Below, piece by piece: positions 63,199 to 64,000 of a stretch of 64,000 nucleotides of DNA. Made by a program: the position numbers and the translations under genes. The stretch spans positions 248,001 through 312,000 of the forward strand of contig NZ_SWBO01000004.1 of the NCBI RefSeq assembly GCF_005116475.1, given 5' to 3'. The stretch's first letter is position 1. Every line of letters begins with the position of its first letter. A model generated the notes under the pieces. It made no database searches, was not told where the DNA came from, and was given only the letters and a program-made list of their open reading frames with translations. Origin of the DNA: Pedobacter cryotolerans (GTDB lineage: Bacteria; Bacteroidota; Bacteroidia; Sphingobacteriales; Sphingobacteriaceae).

Positions 63199-63562
63199 TC
63201 TGTATCGTTTATTTGCCCTTATTTATTAATATCTTCCTATTCTCTACCTAATCATCCTACAATTTTCAGACTATTTTTTGTAACTCATTGATAATCATTG
63301 GTAGTTAACTTTTTGTATCGGGAAGTAGGTAGTCTTTAGTTTTTTTGTTAAAATCCTTTGACTAAAGATTTAAAAATGTAAATACGGTTTTCCGTAAAAC
63401 GATGTGATAACTCTTTTTTAAATTAGCCAAAAATAAATGGATAATGAAGTGTTTGCATTACACATTTAAATAAGTTAACATTTTTCCTTAACATCTTTTT
63501 ACGTAATTTCAGCCAAAACTTTCATTTATGAAAGTTTTTTGAATTCTAATCCTACAAATTTA
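63199..63562. other. gene-free stretch spanning the island's right end
   Basis: Carries the right attachment site and, beyond it, a CTTTAGT...ACTAAAG inverted pair (about 63334-63366) that would be the original downstream structure of mnmE. No coding sequence. Confidence 0.5.
63311..63331. other. right attachment site (attR) of the island
   Basis: 21-bp copy of the mnmE 3' end with one mismatch to 47728-47748; both contain GGGAAGTAGGTA. Together they bracket about 15.6 kb. Confidence 0.85.
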
Positions 63563-64000
63563 ATGTCTAAAGAACAAGAACGCGACGAACTACACCGTGC
63601 CATCTGGCAGATTGCTAATGATTTAAGAGGAAGTGTTGATGGATGGGATTTCAAATCCTACGTTTTAGGAATGCTGTTTTACCGTTTCATTTCTGAGAAC
63701 TTAGTAAGTCACATTAATAATGCAGAGCGAGAAACAGGTAGTACCAATTTCGATTATGCTAAAATAACTGATGCAGAAGCTGAGTTTGGAAGAACCGATA
63801 CCGTACATGAAAAAGGATTTTAAATACTGCCGTCTGAGCTTTTTCAAAACGTACAGCAAAATGCTAAAAGCAATGCAGACCTAAATGAAACCCTTAGCGA
63901 AGTATTTAAAAATATAGAAGCATCTGCAAAAGGAACCGATAGCGAAGATGATGTAAAAGGCTTGTTTGATGATATCGATGTCAATAGTAATAAACTTGGT
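63563..64000 (+). pseudogene. hsdM: type I methyltransferase hsdM with in-frame stop, cut by window edge
   Basis: The frame starts MSKEQERDELHRAIWQIAND and matches a different HsdM lineage from the island gene. After EKGF a TAA at 63821-63823 interrupts it, then the same frame continues ILPSELFQNVQQNAKSNADL and on to DDIDVNSNKLG, typical HsdM sequence. The missing residue would be aromatic (GFF or GFY). So one nonsense change, a sequencing error, or a suppressed stop. It lies outside the island repeats, as the chromosomal neighbour of mnmE. Confidence 0.85.

Overview
The window is a piece of chromosome from a member of the Bacteroidota, most like the Sphingobacteriaceae (Pedobacter-type). The evidence is the low GC content, promoters of the TTTG-N20-TAnnTTTG type, a type IX secretion cargo next to a PorP/SprF-like protein, a GLPGLI protein paired with a SusC-like barrel, LytTR signalling genes, and many short dispersed palindromic repeats between genes. 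I made the assignment by reading the sequence; no database search was possible.

Bases 1-18850 are mostly ordinary chromosome. They hold a ThiF-like enzyme (cut by the window edge), a lone receiver protein, a giant PKD/gliding-type surface protein with its PorP partner, rpoN, mscL, a ChaN-like protein, a LiaF-like / LytS-like / LytTR three-gene unit, rpmH-rnpA-yidD, tsaB, a TonB-receptor-like barrel with a GLPGLI protein, and a lipoprotein-type subclass B1 metallo-beta-lactamase.

Bases 18943-23589 look like an integron-like gene-cassette array. A XerD/IntI-like tyrosine recombinase is followed on the same strand by three cassettes: a Pif1-like helicase, a phosphatase-like pair, and a lipoprotein. 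They are separated by two near-identical 134-bp attC-like folding repeats and bounded by a shared AAGTTAGTGG junction. The core motifs differ from the classical integron consensus.

Bases 23800-47745 are again chromosomal: rplU-rpmA, an isoprenyl synthase / RNase R operon, a phospholipase-like barrel, a fused peptide ABC ATPase, and a cluster for arginine use (arginine decarboxylase, arginine deiminase, CtlX) into which a ParDE module is inserted. These are followed by argS, transporters and mnmE. Intergenic spaces are packed with repeat families, and one repeat lies in frame inside argS.

Bases 47728-63331 form a genomic island of about 15.6 kb inserted at the 3' end of mnmE and flanked by a 21-bp direct repeat (20/21 identical) that carries the mnmE stop codon. 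It encodes a tyrosine integrase, an excisionase-like HTH protein, a phage-type replication initiator, and a dense defence load. That load includes a DRT-type reverse transcriptase (DRT2-like by motif memory) preceded by a candidate structured ncRNA of about 284 nt with base-paired ends, and a PLD-fold nuclease. It also includes a six-gene operon in which a Septu-like ATPase/HNH pair lies between hsdS and hsdM, followed by an EEP nuclease and an unknown protein, with no hsdR. Beyond the right repeat another hsdM begins but carries an in-frame stop codon.

The strongest candidates for an undescribed system are the hsdS-ATPase-HNH-hsdM-EEP operon, the reverse transcriptase with its ncRNA, and the non-canonical cassette array.
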